The notes: a model not told the origin generated them from the sequence alone. Counted from the first letter of the stretch, positions 22,786 to 32,424 are shown. The stretch is 34,689 bases of DNA from Nitrospira sp. (GCA_005116965.1 SWDG01000027.1:684557-719245); one strand, 5' to 3'. A program made the numbers and translations.

Positions 22786-24465
22786 CTATTCATGCGTTCC
22801 GGCGATCAACTCCGCCGCTGCAGATCGAGTCTTTGCAGTGATTCGCTCCCCACCGAGCATGCGCGCAATTTCACCCTCGCGACTTACGCCAGTCAACAAA
22901 CGCACCGTCGCCACCGTCCGCCCCTTGACCTCCAACTTTTCGACAGAGAAATGATGCTGGGCTTGAGAGGCGACCTGCGGGAGATGCGTGATGCACAGCA
23001 CTTGATGGTAGCGGCCCAACTCCCGTAGCCGTTTCCCAATCATGGCTGCGACCGCTCCTCCCACCCCCGTATCGATCTCATCGAAGATCAAGACCGGCAC
23101 GTGATCGACATCAGCAAGGACGGATTTCAACGCCAGCATCACCCGCGAGAGCTCACCGCCCGATGCCACTCGAGATATCGGTTTCAACGGCTCGCCTGCA
23201 TTGGTCGACAGCTGAAACTCGACACGATCGGCACCATCAGAACCGTATATTTCGTCAGGCCAAGAAGGCATAACTTGGACCAGAAACCGTACCGATCCCA
23301 TTTTCAACGCACTGAGCTCTTTGTCCACCAATTTCGTCAACCGCTTGGCTGCTTCCGTTCGCTTTCCTGAGAGCGCTCTGGCCAGTACCGAAACGTTCTG
23401 TTGTTGCTCCGTAATAAAACGATCATATCGATCGATCTCGCTGTCCACCTCGCGAAGTTGGCCTAACTCTTGTTTGACTCGATCCTGAGCCTCTAGAACG
23501 GCTTCAATCGTCCCCCCGTATTTCTTTTTCATCTTCTGGATGACAGCCAAACGATCTTCGATCGTACTAAGGCGCTGAGGATCTGCGTCTAGCCCCTCGG
23601 CATAGCCGCGAAGAGAATCGGCGACTTCTTTCAGAAGCACTTTGGCCTCGGACGCGAGCCGACCTGTTCCTCCCATCGCAGGGTCGATCTGAGTGAGCTC
23701 TCCTAACACACGCTCCATCGACACCAGATTCGCCAAGATACCCGCCGCATCGCCCTGAATTCGTTCCTGAGCTTCCAATGCCAATTCAGTCAGACGCCGA
23801 GACGCCCCCAACCGATGACGTTCAGCCTGTAGCAGCTCTTCCTCCCCCATACGGCAGGCAGCCTCATCCAATTCCTCCTGCTGAAAACTCAGCAGGTCTT
23901 CTTGCTGAGCCCGCTGTTGGAGCGTGATGGCAAGCGTAGTACGCTTCTCGCGGGAACTCACTAACTCACGATGGATTGATTGATATTGGGACCGCAGTTC
24001 CAGCAGACGACCAAAGGCATCCAGAACCTCAAGCTGCGCGGAGCTGGATAGAAGCGATTGCTGGTCATGCTGGCCATGGATATCGACAAGCGTACCGGCG
24101 AACTCCTCCAGCACATGGACAGGGCTAAGGATTCCGTTCAGGTACACCCGGTTTCTTCCTGAGCGTGCAATGATGCGTCGAATGATGAGTTGAGAATCGT
24201 GTGGGCCAAGGACTTCTTTGGCCCGCAGCCGTTGAAGAAGAGGATGTGCAAGCGGAATCTCGAACGACGCTTCAAGTTGGGCTTCGTCTTCACCGAAACG
24301 AATTTGGTCGCTTGAGGCTCGCCCACCGACAAGAAGCGCCACTGCATCGATTAATAACGACTTACCGGTCCCGGTCTCTCCAGTCAACACGGCAAATCCT
24401 GAGTCCATGTGCAGACTCAGTTGTTCGATCACAGCAAAATTCGTAATACGCAGCTCAGTAAGCAT
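22786..24465 (-). CDS. recN: DNA repair protein RecN
   Basis: This 559-residue SMC-like ATPase takes part in recombinational repair of double-strand breaks. It opens MLTELRITNFAVIEQL, has Walker A GETGTGKS (29-36), the family motif VDIHGQHDQQSLL, a long coiled coil (about 160-370), the signature ASGGELSRVMLALK and Walker B VLIFDEIDTGVGG near the C-terminus, followed by CITHLPQVA. The length is normal. It is transcribed away from trxA, separated by a hairpin element, and runs tail to tail into the receiver-HD-GYP gene. Confidence 0.96.
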   Translation of the reverse strand: MLTELRITNFAVIEQLSLHMDSGFAVLTGETGTGKSLLIDAVALLVGGRASSDQIRFGEDEAQLEASFEIPLAHPLLQRLRAKEVLGPHDSQLIIRRIIARSGRNRVYLNGILSPVHVLEEFAGTLVDIHGQHDQQSLLSSSAQLEVLDAFGRLLELRSQYQSIHRELVSSREKRTTLAITLQQRAQQEDLLSFQQEELDEAACRMGEEELLQAERHRLGASRRLTELALEAQERIQGDAAGILANLVSMERVLGELTQIDPAMGGTGRLASEAKVLLKEVADSLRGYAEGLDADPQRLSTIEDRLAVIQKMKKKYGGTIEAVLEAQDRVKQELGQLREVDSEIDRYDRFITEQQQNVSVLARALSGKRTEAAKRLTKLVDKELSALKMGSVRFLVQVMPSWPDEIYGSDGADRVEFQLSTNAGEPLKPISRVASGGELSRVMLALKSVLADVDHVPVLIFDEIDTGVGGAVAAMIGKRLRELGRYHQVLCITHLPQVASQAQHHFSVEKLEVKGRTVATVRLLTGVSREGEIARMLGGERITAKTRSAAAELIAGTHE

Positions 24466-24551
24466 AGCTGCAACAGAGGCAAAGCCTAGCTAATAGCAGA
24501 CGACACCTCGGGGCACTCAAAATGGCCCATGCCACCTGAAAAGTATCAGTG

Positions 24552-24682
24552 ACAGCAGACAAGATGCTCAAAACGGCTGTCCAGCGAGACCGCAGCGAGT
24601 GAAGAGGTGAGGCGTACGCCTTGGTACGTTGAGCCTCTGAACGATGCGAGAACGAGGCTGGCGGCCGTTTTCAGCATCTTGC
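24552..24682. repeat. 130-bp imperfect hairpin element (REP/MITE-like)
   Basis: The outer arms ACAAGATGCTCAAAACGGC (about 24559-24577) and GCCGTTTTCAGCATCTTG (about 24664-24681) are near-perfect inverted repeats, extended inward by CAGC/GCTG. The interior contains the palindrome AGGCGTACGCCT at 24610-24621. It fills the gap between trxA and recN and reaches the trxA stop codon. It carries no ORF of note. It is likely a dispersed non-autonomous repeat that also works as a strong hairpin after trxA. Confidence 0.6.
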
Positions 24683-25029
24683 TAGGCGGTCCCGGCGTGC
24701 TGAGCCAGCAGTGAGTCGATCACTTCCTTGAACTGTCGCTTTGGTCTGGCACCCACCAGCTTCTCGACCGGCTGGCCATTCTTAAAGAATAGAATCGTGG
24801 GAATACTCATCACCTGATAACGACCCGCCACCTCAGGATTCTCATCAGTGTTCAGTTTTCGAACCTTCAGCTTCCCTGCATATTCATTTGCCAATTCCTC
24901 CACGATGGGAGCCACCATTTGACATGGGCCGCACCACACCGCCCAAAAATCGACCATGACGAGTTCGGAGGCCTTCATCACTTCGGCATCCCAAGTAGAA
25001 TCTTCGACTTTTAAGGCGTCACCAGCCAC
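24682..25029 (-). CDS. trxA: Thioredoxin
   Basis: This 115-residue cytoplasmic disulfide reductase has the classic WCGPC active site within VDFWAVWCGPCQMVAP, plus the cis-Pro turn SIPTILFF and a terminal helix. I chose the GTG at 25029 (MAGDALKVEDSTW) because an AAGGAGGG stands about 7 nt before it and the protein then has the usual length. The upstream in-frame ATG at 25059 would place that ribosome site inside the gene. It can supply electrons to Bcp. A sigma-70 promoter is visible upstream, and a hairpin element follows. Confidence 0.95.
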   Translation of the reverse strand: MAGDALKVEDSTWDAEVMKASELVMVDFWAVWCGPCQMVAPIVEELANEYAGKLKVRKLNTDENPEVAGRYQVMSIPTILFFKNGQPVEKLVGARPKRQFKEVIDSLLAQHAGTA

Positions 25030-25079
25030 GTCTGCGCCCTCCTTCAGGGTTGAGATCATTGATGCATGATTGCGTGGGC

Positions 25080-25109
25080 ATCGTACCCCACCACTGTTTT
25101 TAGTGTCAA
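25080..25109 (-). promoter_or_regulatory. Sigma-70 promoter for trxA
   Basis: On the minus strand TTGACA (25109-25104), an 18-nt spacer and TACGAT (25085-25080) form a -35/-10 pair. It gives a leader of about 45 nt before GTG 25029 and would allow trxA to be expressed separately from lptD. Confidence 0.55.
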
Positions 25110-25116
25110 ACGGGGA

Positions 25117-27585
25117 TCACTGTGCAGGTTGAACTACGGGCAGTGCGGCACCTGTCTCGGAGGTCTGCGGAGGGATACCATAGGGCCCGCCCAGAGTCGC
25201 CCAAGGTAGCCCCCGTTCACCCCACAGAAGCGGGCTCAAAAGAGTCCGCATGACGACGGTCCCGGCACTTTCGGTCCAACCGATTCCAGTAAGACTCAAC
25301 ATAAAGCTGTATTGCTCACGATCCGGGAACTTCAAGTAATACAGCCCCACCGACCAACATCTACATGGATTCTGATACAAAGCGACCGCGTCCAATTCAG
25401 GACTTCGTCCATTCTTGACGTCGTAGTAGGCTTTGGCTCCGAACGTCCATCCCCACGGGGTGCGGAAGGCCCCGCCCATCGTCACAAACTGAATATCCTT
25501 CGTCGGAGCAAACACCTCATTAAATGAGATCGGGTTCCAGACGTCGCCTCGCCTGACCCGATTCCCATCTCTCGTGTACCGTTGTCCCACTTCGAAATAC
25601 CAGTTGGTTCCCTCTTGAAATCGAAGATCCGTGTTGAATTGACTCACCCCTGGTTGATAGGGATCGAAGAACGCGTCAACCGTCAGATACCGGTTGATCG
25701 GTGGTCGCAAAGCCCACGCCTGCGCCGCACGTCCGACTACCGGGGTATCCAACCACGCCGTCGTCATCAACGTCGGCAGATTATTGCCAATCACGGCCCG
25801 CATCCAGATATCAGAAAACTTCTTGCCTTGAATGGGCACCGTGGCCGGCTGGAGCGGCTGGGTAAATGATCCGAGGAAAGGGGCAACTCCTGGCGTAAAC
25901 TCACGCGCCAGCGTTTGTACATCACCGACATGATAACTCTGCGCCAACGTGAGATCGAGCCAGTTGAAAGCATTGGTCTTCCCTGATTCCAACACCCGAC
26001 TACGCAGCATATACGTCAGCAAATTCTTCTTCGGAAGATCATCGACTTGGTCAATTTGCGTCAACTTCGATTGATCAGTTGACGGCACATATTCGTAGGT
26101 GACCGTGGGCTCGAGGGTATGCAACAGACTGTTCCCATCAGCAAGGGCGAATCGGCGCGTCACTTTTGACGTGGCATCCACCCCCAACCAAAACGTCTCT
26201 CGATGCTGCCCTTCATCCGATTGCGCCCCTCTGGTGTAATAGACCTCACGGAACTTCGCTTGGGGTCGAATCCCGATCACATGCCCGAGATGCAGTACAT
26301 CTGTCGAAATACTAGGAACGACATTGATTCGATTCAGCGTAAATCCTTGATCGCGATAGAAATTGACATAGTTCCCTTCCATGCCCAACAAGATAGGAGA
26401 ATTGAACAGTGCGACGTGGGGCAGGCTATAGCCGGCCTCCGGAAGCCGTTGAAATGTATCCTTTCCTCCGGCTTGTAACGGTTGCAGATAGAGGCCCAGA
26501 AGATACAGGTTCCCGTAGGGCAAGCGCTGGGTCACCAAGAGATTTGATTCACTGCTCGGCGAGGCACGGAGTATCCCCGAATTGCTCAGCTGCTGGAAAT
26601 AGTTCGGGTCTGTGACCAAATTGGCGCTGGCGCGGAGCAGCAACGTATCGGTGAGGTATTGCGTATGGGTTCCGATGAGCGCCGCGCGTGCCTGTTTGAC
26701 ATCTTCCCCGGTGTCGGTGAGGCCGGAGACATTGGGAAGCTGAGTCTGTTGCAGATAACTCACATACCACTTGCCCCGAGATCGCCGGTCCAAAACATAC
26801 CGATACTCAAAATCGGACCCATATCCAAGGTCACTGTAGTAGGACGGTGTAACCGTCAAGTCTTGACTCGGATTAATCGCCCAAAAAAAACTCTGCTTCA
26901 GATGGAATCCAAATCGAGTGTCATAACTCGGGCTAGGAATTAGAAAGCCAGTTTGTCGTTTGGTCATGGGAAAGGAGAAGGTAGGGAGTGGAATCGTGGG
27001 CACGTCCAAGACACAGAACCACCCGCCTTTGGATCCCAATGTGTCTCCCATGGTCAGATCCAGATCCTTAAACCGAAAACGCCACGCCGGCACTTCTCCA
27101 TCTTGTGCATCACAATTCGTGAAGCTGCCCTCTTTGACTCGGTAGTGGTATTCAGAAAATCTCTGCAGGCGGCGGCCGGATATTGAGGAGTTGGTTGTCG
27201 GAGCGTAGAGTTGAGCATGCGTCGCCACGCCAGCCTCTGTATTCACATTGAGTTCCATTCGCTCAGCCGTCACATCGGCCTGCGGGTCCGTTAAATGAAC
27301 ATGGCCGACGGCAGTGAGAATCCCAGACAAGACTTGAATGGTGACGTGGTCAGCCGTGAGCGTAATCGCCCCCTGTCGAATCACCACCGATCCGTTTGCC
27401 TCGTAGACGTCTTGATCTTGTCGATAGTCGATCCGCTCGGCCGTGATATCGAGAGGCGCGGAGCCAGCAGGCGACGTTCCGGCACCAACTTGGGTGTCTG
27501 CCGCTGATCCAGGAAAAGGAATGAGCGTGAGGATGGCGACGATGAGAATGAGCTGCCAGCGGACCCACACGAGAGGACCCGCCAT
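25117..27585 (-). CDS. lptD: LPS-assembly outer-membrane protein LptD
   Basis: This 822-residue protein inserts lipopolysaccharide into the outer leaflet of the outer membrane. A signal peptide (about 1-29) is followed by an OstA/LptA-like periplasmic domain (about 40-140; ITAERIDYRQDQDVYEANGSV, GHVHLTDPQADVTAERMEL) and a large beta-barrel rich in alternating aromatic strands (about 200-780). Cysteines that could form the needed disulfides are in TNCD, WFCV and NPCRCW. I placed the start at ATG 27585, one nt after the folC stop (TAGcATG); a GTG at 27618 is the alternative. The gene shows an LPS-bearing Gram-negative envelope. It is last in the accD-folC-lptD run. Confidence 0.9.
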   Translation of the reverse strand: MAGPLVWVRWQLILIVAILTLIPFPGSAADTQVGAGTSPAGSAPLDITAERIDYRQDQDVYEANGSVVIRQGAITLTADHVTIQVLSGILTAVGHVHLTDPQADVTAERMELNVNTEAGVATHAQLYAPTTNSSISGRRLQRFSEYHYRVKEGSFTNCDAQDGEVPAWRFRFKDLDLTMGDTLGSKGGWFCVLDVPTIPLPTFSFPMTKRQTGFLIPSPSYDTRFGFHLKQSFFWAINPSQDLTVTPSYYSDLGYGSDFEYRYVLDRRSRGKWYVSYLQQTQLPNVSGLTDTGEDVKQARAALIGTHTQYLTDTLLLRASANLVTDPNYFQQLSNSGILRASPSSESNLLVTQRLPYGNLYLLGLYLQPLQAGGKDTFQRLPEAGYSLPHVALFNSPILLGMEGNYVNFYRDQGFTLNRINVVPSISTDVLHLGHVIGIRPQAKFREVYYTRGAQSDEGQHRETFWLGVDATSKVTRRFALADGNSLLHTLEPTVTYEYVPSTDQSKLTQIDQVDDLPKKNLLTYMLRSRVLESGKTNAFNWLDLTLAQSYHVGDVQTLAREFTPGVAPFLGSFTQPLQPATVPIQGKKFSDIWMRAVIGNNLPTLMTTAWLDTPVVGRAAQAWALRPPINRYLTVDAFFDPYQPGVSQFNTDLRFQEGTNWYFEVGQRYTRDGNRVRRGDVWNPISFNEVFAPTKDIQFVTMGGAFRTPWGWTFGAKAYYDVKNGRSPELDAVALYQNPCRCWSVGLYYLKFPDREQYSFMLSLTGIGWTESAGTVVMRTLLSPLLWGERGLPWATLGGPYGIPPQTSETGAALPVVQPAQ

Positions 27586-27586
27586 G

Positions 27587-28778
27587 CTAGCCACGAATCG
27601 GTGACAACCCGCAGCCACGCACTGCCGCTTTGATATCCCCCAGAAGCATCAACGATCCGGCAATACAGATGAGATCATGCGGCATGGCTCGGCTTCTGGC
27701 AACTGTCAACGCGTCCATAGGAAGGACGGCCTCACGTACCGGCCCTTGCCATTCGAGCAGGGTTGCACGGAGGTCTTGGACCGTAGCAGACCGTGCAAGG
27801 GTCGCCTGCGTCAGCACGATTTCCGACACACACGGCAACAGCGGATCAATAAATCCCCGCCGATCTTTATCCCGCATCATGCCCCAGACGAGGATAATCC
27901 GAGATGTGGGGTGACTGACGGCGAAGTCCTTGAGATACTCCGCGAGCGCATGCGCAGCGGCAGGGTTATGGGCGCCGTCGAGCACAACCGTGGGATACTC
28001 GCCGATCGCCTCTAACCGACCTTCCCATGAGACCGTACGCAGGCCATTGCGAACGGCTGCCGCATCCACAGCCATCCCAGCTCGATCCGCCGATTCAAGA
28101 AGTGCCAACGCACAGGCGGCATTGTCCCACTGGTGACGCCCTGCCAAACCACAAGTTAGATCCTCCCACAGACGAGTCACGCCACGATACGTGAGTCGCT
28201 CGAAACGATTTTCATCAATAGCAAAGTCGCGGCCAAGCTGCCACAGGGGAGCTGCACGATCCTGCGCGATCCGACGTAGAACCTGTTCAGCCTCCTCTCC
28301 CATCCGTCCGATCACAACAGGGACAAAGGGCTTAATGATTCCCCCTTTTTCAAATGCAATTGCCTCCTCCGTGTGCCCCAAATATTCTTGATGGTCCAGA
28401 CCGATCGTCGTGATCGCGCTGGCCAATGGTTGTTCCACCACGTTGGTGGCATCGAACCGCCCGCCTAACCCAACCTCCAATACGGCAACATCGACTTCCG
28501 ACCTCCGGGATCATGCATCCGTTGACACGAATCCTCTCCCGAAATTCGATGAGGTGAGGCGAGGTATAGAGCCCGACCCGTCGGCCTGCATGCTGAAGGA
28601 CGGCCGCAACCATCGCCGCCGTCGACCCCTTACCGTTGGTTCCTCCAATATGAAGGACGCGAAGTGAGCGATGAGGATTGCCGACCCTGTCCAACAGAAT
28701 CTGCATGGTCTCCAGGCCCAGCTTGATGCCGTGCTTCTGAAGCGCGTAAAGGTACTCAATCATGGAGGAGTCGCTCAT
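27587..28778 (-). pseudogene. folC: Folylpolyglutamate/dihydrofolate synthase, broken by an out-of-frame deletion
   Basis: The 5' part (28778 to about 28500) encodes a normal FolC start: YLYALQKHGIKLGLE, the ATP loop HIGGTNGKGST and TSPHLIEFRERIRVNG, ending MIPE. The 3' part (about 28498 to 27587) resumes in a different frame as EVDVAVLEVGLGGRFDATNVV and runs to a normal end. In intact FolC about 45-55 residues separate these two motifs, including a TTxxAF-type segment; here they are missing. So the locus has both a deletion and a frameshift at about 28495-28505. Read as given, no full-length enzyme can be made. FolC is normally essential, so a sequencing or assembly error, or a second gene elsewhere, must be considered. 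It lies between accD and lptD. Confidence 0.8.
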
Positions 28779-28803
28779 CGACAAGCCGGGAGGACGCAGA
28801 AGG

Positions 28804-29640
28804 CTAAAAATGATTCACGAGGGTGCCAACCGTCTCCTTGAGACGCTTGCGCTCGACGATCATATCGATCATACCGTGTTCGAGAAGAAACTCGGCCCGT
28901 TGGAACTGATCCGGCAACTGCTGCTTGATAGTTTGTTCGATGACACGAGGTCCCGCAAACCCAATCAACGCTTTTGGCTCCGCAATGATGACATCTCCCA
29001 ACATCGCCACACTGGCGGTGACACCGCCGAACGTCGGATCGGCAAGAATCGAGATAAACGGAAGTTTGGCCTCGCCCAGCTTCGCGACCGCAGTCGAGGT
29101 CTTGGCCATCTGCATCAACGAAAGGATGCCTTCCTGCATCCGCGCACCCCCAGAAGTGGTGACTAGGATGACCGGCAGCTTTAGTTCCAACGCCCGATCA
29201 ATCGCGCGGCAGAGTTTTTCCCCGACCACAGACCCCATACTCCCGCCCATAAAACTAAAATCGAAGATACAGAGCACCACCCGACGCCCGTTGACCAGGC
29301 CTTCGCCGATAACAAGCGCATCCTTCCGGCCCGTCTTTTCTTGGTGAGCCTTGACCCGATCTCGATACGGCTTGGTATCTTGGAACCTCAACGGATCCTG
29401 CGCTTCTAAACCCGCATCCCATTCTTTGAAGGTACCGAGATCAAGGAGCAAACCAATCCGCTCAGTGACCGAGATCGGGAAATGATACTCGCATTTTGGG
29501 CAAACCTTGTTGTTCCGGTCAACCTCCTTGCGGTAGACGATCTCCCGACAGTGATTGCACTTAAGCCACATCCCCTCGCTGCCTTTTGAACGGGGCGGCG
29601 GGGCGGATTCTGCAGGTTTCTCTTTCTTGAACCACGTCAT
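28804..29640 (-). CDS. accD: Acetyl-CoA carboxylase, carboxyltransferase beta subunit
   Basis: This 278-residue subunit transfers the carboxyl group from biotin to acetyl-CoA in the first step of fatty acid synthesis. The N-terminal zinc ribbon is visible (CNHC and CPKC), followed by the crotonase-like core with [25 protein letters not shown] and [13 protein letters not shown]. Length and start are typical. AGGACAATAACC precedes the ATG. It is first in the run accD-folC-lptD. The alpha subunit (accA) is not in the window. Confidence 0.96.
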   Translation of the reverse strand: MTWFKKEKPAESAPPPRSKGSEGMWLKCNHCREIVYRKEVDRNNKVCPKCEYHFPISVTERIGLLLDLGTFKEWDAGLEAQDPLRFQDTKPYRDRVKAHQEKTGRKDALVIGEGLVNGRRVVLCIFDFSFMGGSMGSVVGEKLCRAIDRALELKLPVILVTTSGGARMQEGILSLMQMAKTSTAVAKLGEAKLPFISILADPTFGGVTASVAMLGDVIIAEPKALIGFAGPRVIEQTIKQQLPDQFQRAEFLLEHGMIDMIVERKRLKETVGTLVNHF

Positions 29641-29763
29641 GGTTATTGTCCTAGTGCAGTTCTACTCTCTCGACCCATATACGCTCCATCAATTCGCAGA
29701 GAATAGCACAGGGCTACCCTTGATGCACCCTCCTGCGTATTGCACCTGATACACCAGGCCGCA

Positions 29764-30471
29764 TCAATGCCCGAGGACTGAGGGGGTCAACTCCACCAAC
29801 ATCCATACCCCAACCAGGATACTGGCAAGGCTGGCAAATCCCTGAACTCCCACAAAGAGTCGCTGACTCATCGAACGCGAATAGATGACCGGCACACTCA
29901 AGGTCAAACCGATCGCCATCATGCCGATGATCGATCCCACGCCAAAGACGAGGATCGCCACAAGCCCGCTGACCATGGTTGTCGTTGCCGCCAAAATCAT
30001 CAACATCAACGCGGCTGATCCGGCAAGCCCATGCGCCATACCAATACACAGCGGACGAATTGCGTCCGTCATCCAATGCCGATGGCAATGATCGCGTTGT
30101 TGCTGGTGGCTGTGTAGGTGGACATGCGGCTGACCGTCGTGGTCATGGCTATGGACATGCCAACGCTCACGGTACAGTTTCAGCGCAAAACTCCCCCCAA
30201 GTACAATCAGGAGCAGTCCGACTCCGGACTCGGCCATGACCTCAAATTCAGCAGGAATATGGAATCCCCAGGCAAGCACGATCGATCCAACCAGCAACAG
30301 TGTCAGCGTATGGCCGGTCCCCCACCACAATCCGACAGCGCCGGACGCCAAAAATGAGGGCCGCTCAGCAAGAACGGTCGAGACCGCTGCAAGATGGTCC
30401 GTATCCAGAGCGTGCCGCAGTCCCAGCACAAAACCAATCCCGAGCAACGTCAACAAATCGGTATCAGGCAT
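29764..30471 (-). CDS. Nickel/cobalt-type membrane transporter (NiCoT/UreH-like)
   Basis: The 235-residue inner-membrane protein has about six hydrophobic helices. The first carries RHALDTDHLAAV, the metal-recognition signature of the nickel/cobalt transporter superfamily. A His-rich loop (HVHSHDHDGQPHVHLHSHQQQRDHCHRH, about 105-135) lies in the middle and is typical for metal-handling members. Uptake of Ni2+ for urease or hydrogenase is the likely role; export cannot be excluded from sequence. It stands 105 nt after moaA on the same strand, with no clear terminator between. Confidence 0.8.
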   Translation of the reverse strand: MPDTDLLTLLGIGFVLGLRHALDTDHLAAVSTVLAERPSFLASGAVGLWWGTGHTLTLLLVGSIVLAWGFHIPAEFEVMAESGVGLLLIVLGGSFALKLYRERWHVHSHDHDGQPHVHLHSHQQQRDHCHRHWMTDAIRPLCIGMAHGLAGSAALMLMILAATTTMVSGLVAILVFGVGSIIGMMAIGLTLSVPVIYSRSMSQRLFVGVQGFASLASILVGVWMLVELTPSVLGH

Positions 30472-30576
30472 CGTGCATCCAGAAATCCAATAGTGGGGTG
30501 ACTGCGTCCATCACACTCCGTACCAACACAAGCATGAAAGAGGCCAACACGGACTCGATGAGAACAGGTGCCTTGC

Positions 30577-31644
30577 TCACCCACCACGGGCATGCATTTC
30601 CAGATGGGGATCTTCCCGGAGCCGATCGATCTCGATCAACCCTCCGTCTCGAAGCCCTAGCCGTTCCAGCGCCTTCCGCTCCTCAGCGCCACGATCACGA
30701 CGAGCCGCCCATCCCGACCGAATGATCTCCCGCAGGTGCGCTGGATGCATGTTCATGCGAAGAGGCTTGCGGAGGTCAACGCCAGATCCCGCGTACAAGC
30801 ACAAGTACCACATCCCATCAGCGGTGACACGACTGCGGTCACACTGCGCGCAAAACGGTATGGTCGTCGAGGGGATAATCCCAAAGATCGTGCCGTCCGG
30901 CAAGCAAAATCGTTGGGCGGGAGCGGCCCCCCGTTCTGGAAGCGCCGTGATTCGACCGTACCGTCGCGCGAGGGTATCGAGGATCATGTCCTGAGACAGG
31001 ACCTTGTCCATCTTCCACTCGTTGGCCCCACCAACATCCATATATTCGATGAAACGCACCTCGGCCTGATACCGCTTGCCCCATTCGATCAACTCATTCA
31101 GTTCATCATCATTGAACCCGCGAATCGCAACCGTGTCGAGCTTCAGATTGGTAAAGCCCGCTTTCCCAACCGATTCAATGCCCTCTAGAACGCGCGAAAA
31201 TTCATCACGCCCCGTCAGTTGACGAAACCGCTCAGGCTTCAGGGTATCGAGACTCACCGTGATGCGGTCGAGGCCAGCATAGTAGAGGTCTTGGACAGAC
31301 TCGGCCAGTAGCACACCATTCGTCGTCAGGGCCACTTCGGTAATGCGTCGGTCCTGTCGAAGCAGCCGAACCAGCCGAGCCAGATCCCGACGCAACAGGG
31401 GCTCGCCCCCTGTCAGCCTGACCTTATCCACCCCCAAGTCGGCAAAATAGCCGACGAGCGTCGACATTTCTTCGAAGCTCAGGAGGTCTTCTCGCGGCAG
31501 CCAGACATACTCCGGCTCGGGCATGCAGTACCGGCAACGAAGATTGCAGCGATCGGTCACGGACAGCCGCACACTCTTCAACGGCCGCCCGAACATGTCC
31601 TGTACTGCCACAGGCACTATATTCCCCGTGAATTCATCCATCAC
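30577..31644 (-). CDS. moaA: GTP 3',8-cyclase MoaA (molybdopterin synthesis)
   Basis: This 355-residue radical-SAM enzyme converts GTP to 3',8-cyclo-GTP, the first step of molybdenum cofactor synthesis. The SAM cluster motif is CNLRCRYC (Cys33, Cys37, Cys40); TGGEPLLR and the C-terminal cluster CAQC...C follow. The C-terminus is ARGG, ending in the two glycines typical of MoaA. The protein is slightly longer than usual at the C-terminal end. It is third in the moaC, moaDE, moaA order. Mo cofactor would be needed by nitrite oxidoreductase-type enzymes, which fits the suggested organism. Confidence 0.95.
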   Translation of the reverse strand: MMDEFTGNIVPVAVQDMFGRPLKSVRLSVTDRCNLRCRYCMPEPEYVWLPREDLLSFEEMSTLVGYFADLGVDKVRLTGGEPLLRRDLARLVRLLRQDRRITEVALTTNGVLLAESVQDLYYAGLDRITVSLDTLKPERFRQLTGRDEFSRVLEGIESVGKAGFTNLKLDTVAIRGFNDDELNELIEWGKRYQAEVRFIEYMDVGGANEWKMDKVLSQDMILDTLARRYGRITALPERGAAPAQRFCLPDGTIFGIIPSTTIPFCAQCDRSRVTADGMWYLCLYAGSGVDLRKPLRMNMHPAHLREIIRSGWAARRDRGAEERKALERLGLRDGGLIEIDRLREDPHLEMHARGG

Positions 31645-31710
31645 TTGCAGCCGACCATTACTTTCAAGTCTTCAACACTCAGGTTCTCTTACGTTTCACG
31701 CTTCACGAAT

Positions 31711-32406
31711 TTAGGGATGTTCCTCCACCCAGACCTCCCCTTCAGGAGTATGTTCCAGCTTCCAAATCGGTGTGATCTGTTTCAGCTCATCAATCGCCCA
31801 CCGACAGGCATTGAACGCGTCGGCTCGGTGCTCTGCACCGGCGATGATCAACACAATATTTTCACCGATCGTGATTTCGCCATACCGGTGGATGATGAGC
31901 AACTCTAGGATATCGAAATCTTTCAACGCCCGTTCTCGAATTTCACGCAACTTCTTCTGCGCCATCCCTTCGTAATGCTCAAACGTAATCCCATCCACAT
32001 CCCGCCCGCGAGATCGATCACGCGCAATACCTAAAAATGTAGCGATTCCACCGATCCGTTTTGATCGACTGCGTACCCGATCAAGCTCCCGATCGAGAGA
32101 GAAATTCTCTCGCTGGATACGGGCGAACTGCCCCAGGTCTATCGGTTCCTGCCCTGATCCTCCGGCGAACGGAGGCAAAAGCGCAACCTCGTCGCCGTCA
32201 TTGATGATCGTCTCTTCGTGCGCAACATCCTGATTCACGGACACGAGCACCTTCCTCTTCTGAATCAGTTCCCCGATTGCGGGATAGCTGGCCTCGATTG
32301 CACCGACCAGATCCTTAACCTGCCGGCCATTCGCCACATTCAACGACAGGACCACCTGATTTCCCGCCAGCATCTTCGTCATACCGAACAATTTCACCGT
32401 AATCAT
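31711..32406 (-). CDS. MoaD-MoaE fusion (molybdopterin synthase)
   Basis: The 231-residue protein joins a MoaD ubiquitin-like domain (about 1-83) to a MoaE catalytic domain (about 88-231). MoaD must end in a free Gly-Gly that becomes a thiocarboxylate; here LLPPFAGG (Gly82-Gly83) is followed directly by SGQEP. MoaE residues are present: His193-Arg194 (AEHRAD) and Lys216 (PIWKLE). Comparable fusions (MoaX of mycobacteria) are cut after the glycines, and a similar cut is likely here. The gene lies 18 nt after moaC. Confidence 0.9.
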   Translation of the reverse strand: MITVKLFGMTKMLAGNQVVLSLNVANGRQVKDLVGAIEASYPAIGELIQKRKVLVSVNQDVAHEETIINDGDEVALLPPFAGGSGQEPIDLGQFARIQRENFSLDRELDRVRSRSKRIGGIATFLGIARDRSRGRDVDGITFEHYEGMAQKKLREIRERALKDFDILELLIIHRYGEITIGENIVLIIAGAEHRADAFNACRWAIDELKQITPIWKLEHTPEGEVWVEEHP

Positions 32407-32424
32407 CGTCCCTAGCCCCTACCC

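Noticed and set aside
28350-28784. 5' folC frame continued past the join as a separate 144-residue protein
   Set aside because: After MIPE the residues are Arg/Gly-rich out-of-frame sequence, so it is not an independent gene.
30532-30547. Minus-strand TTGGCCTCTTTCATGC with GG-N10-GC before the nickel transporter
   Set aside because: The -12 box is ATGC rather than TTGC and the bases after TTGGC do not fit; chance match is likely.
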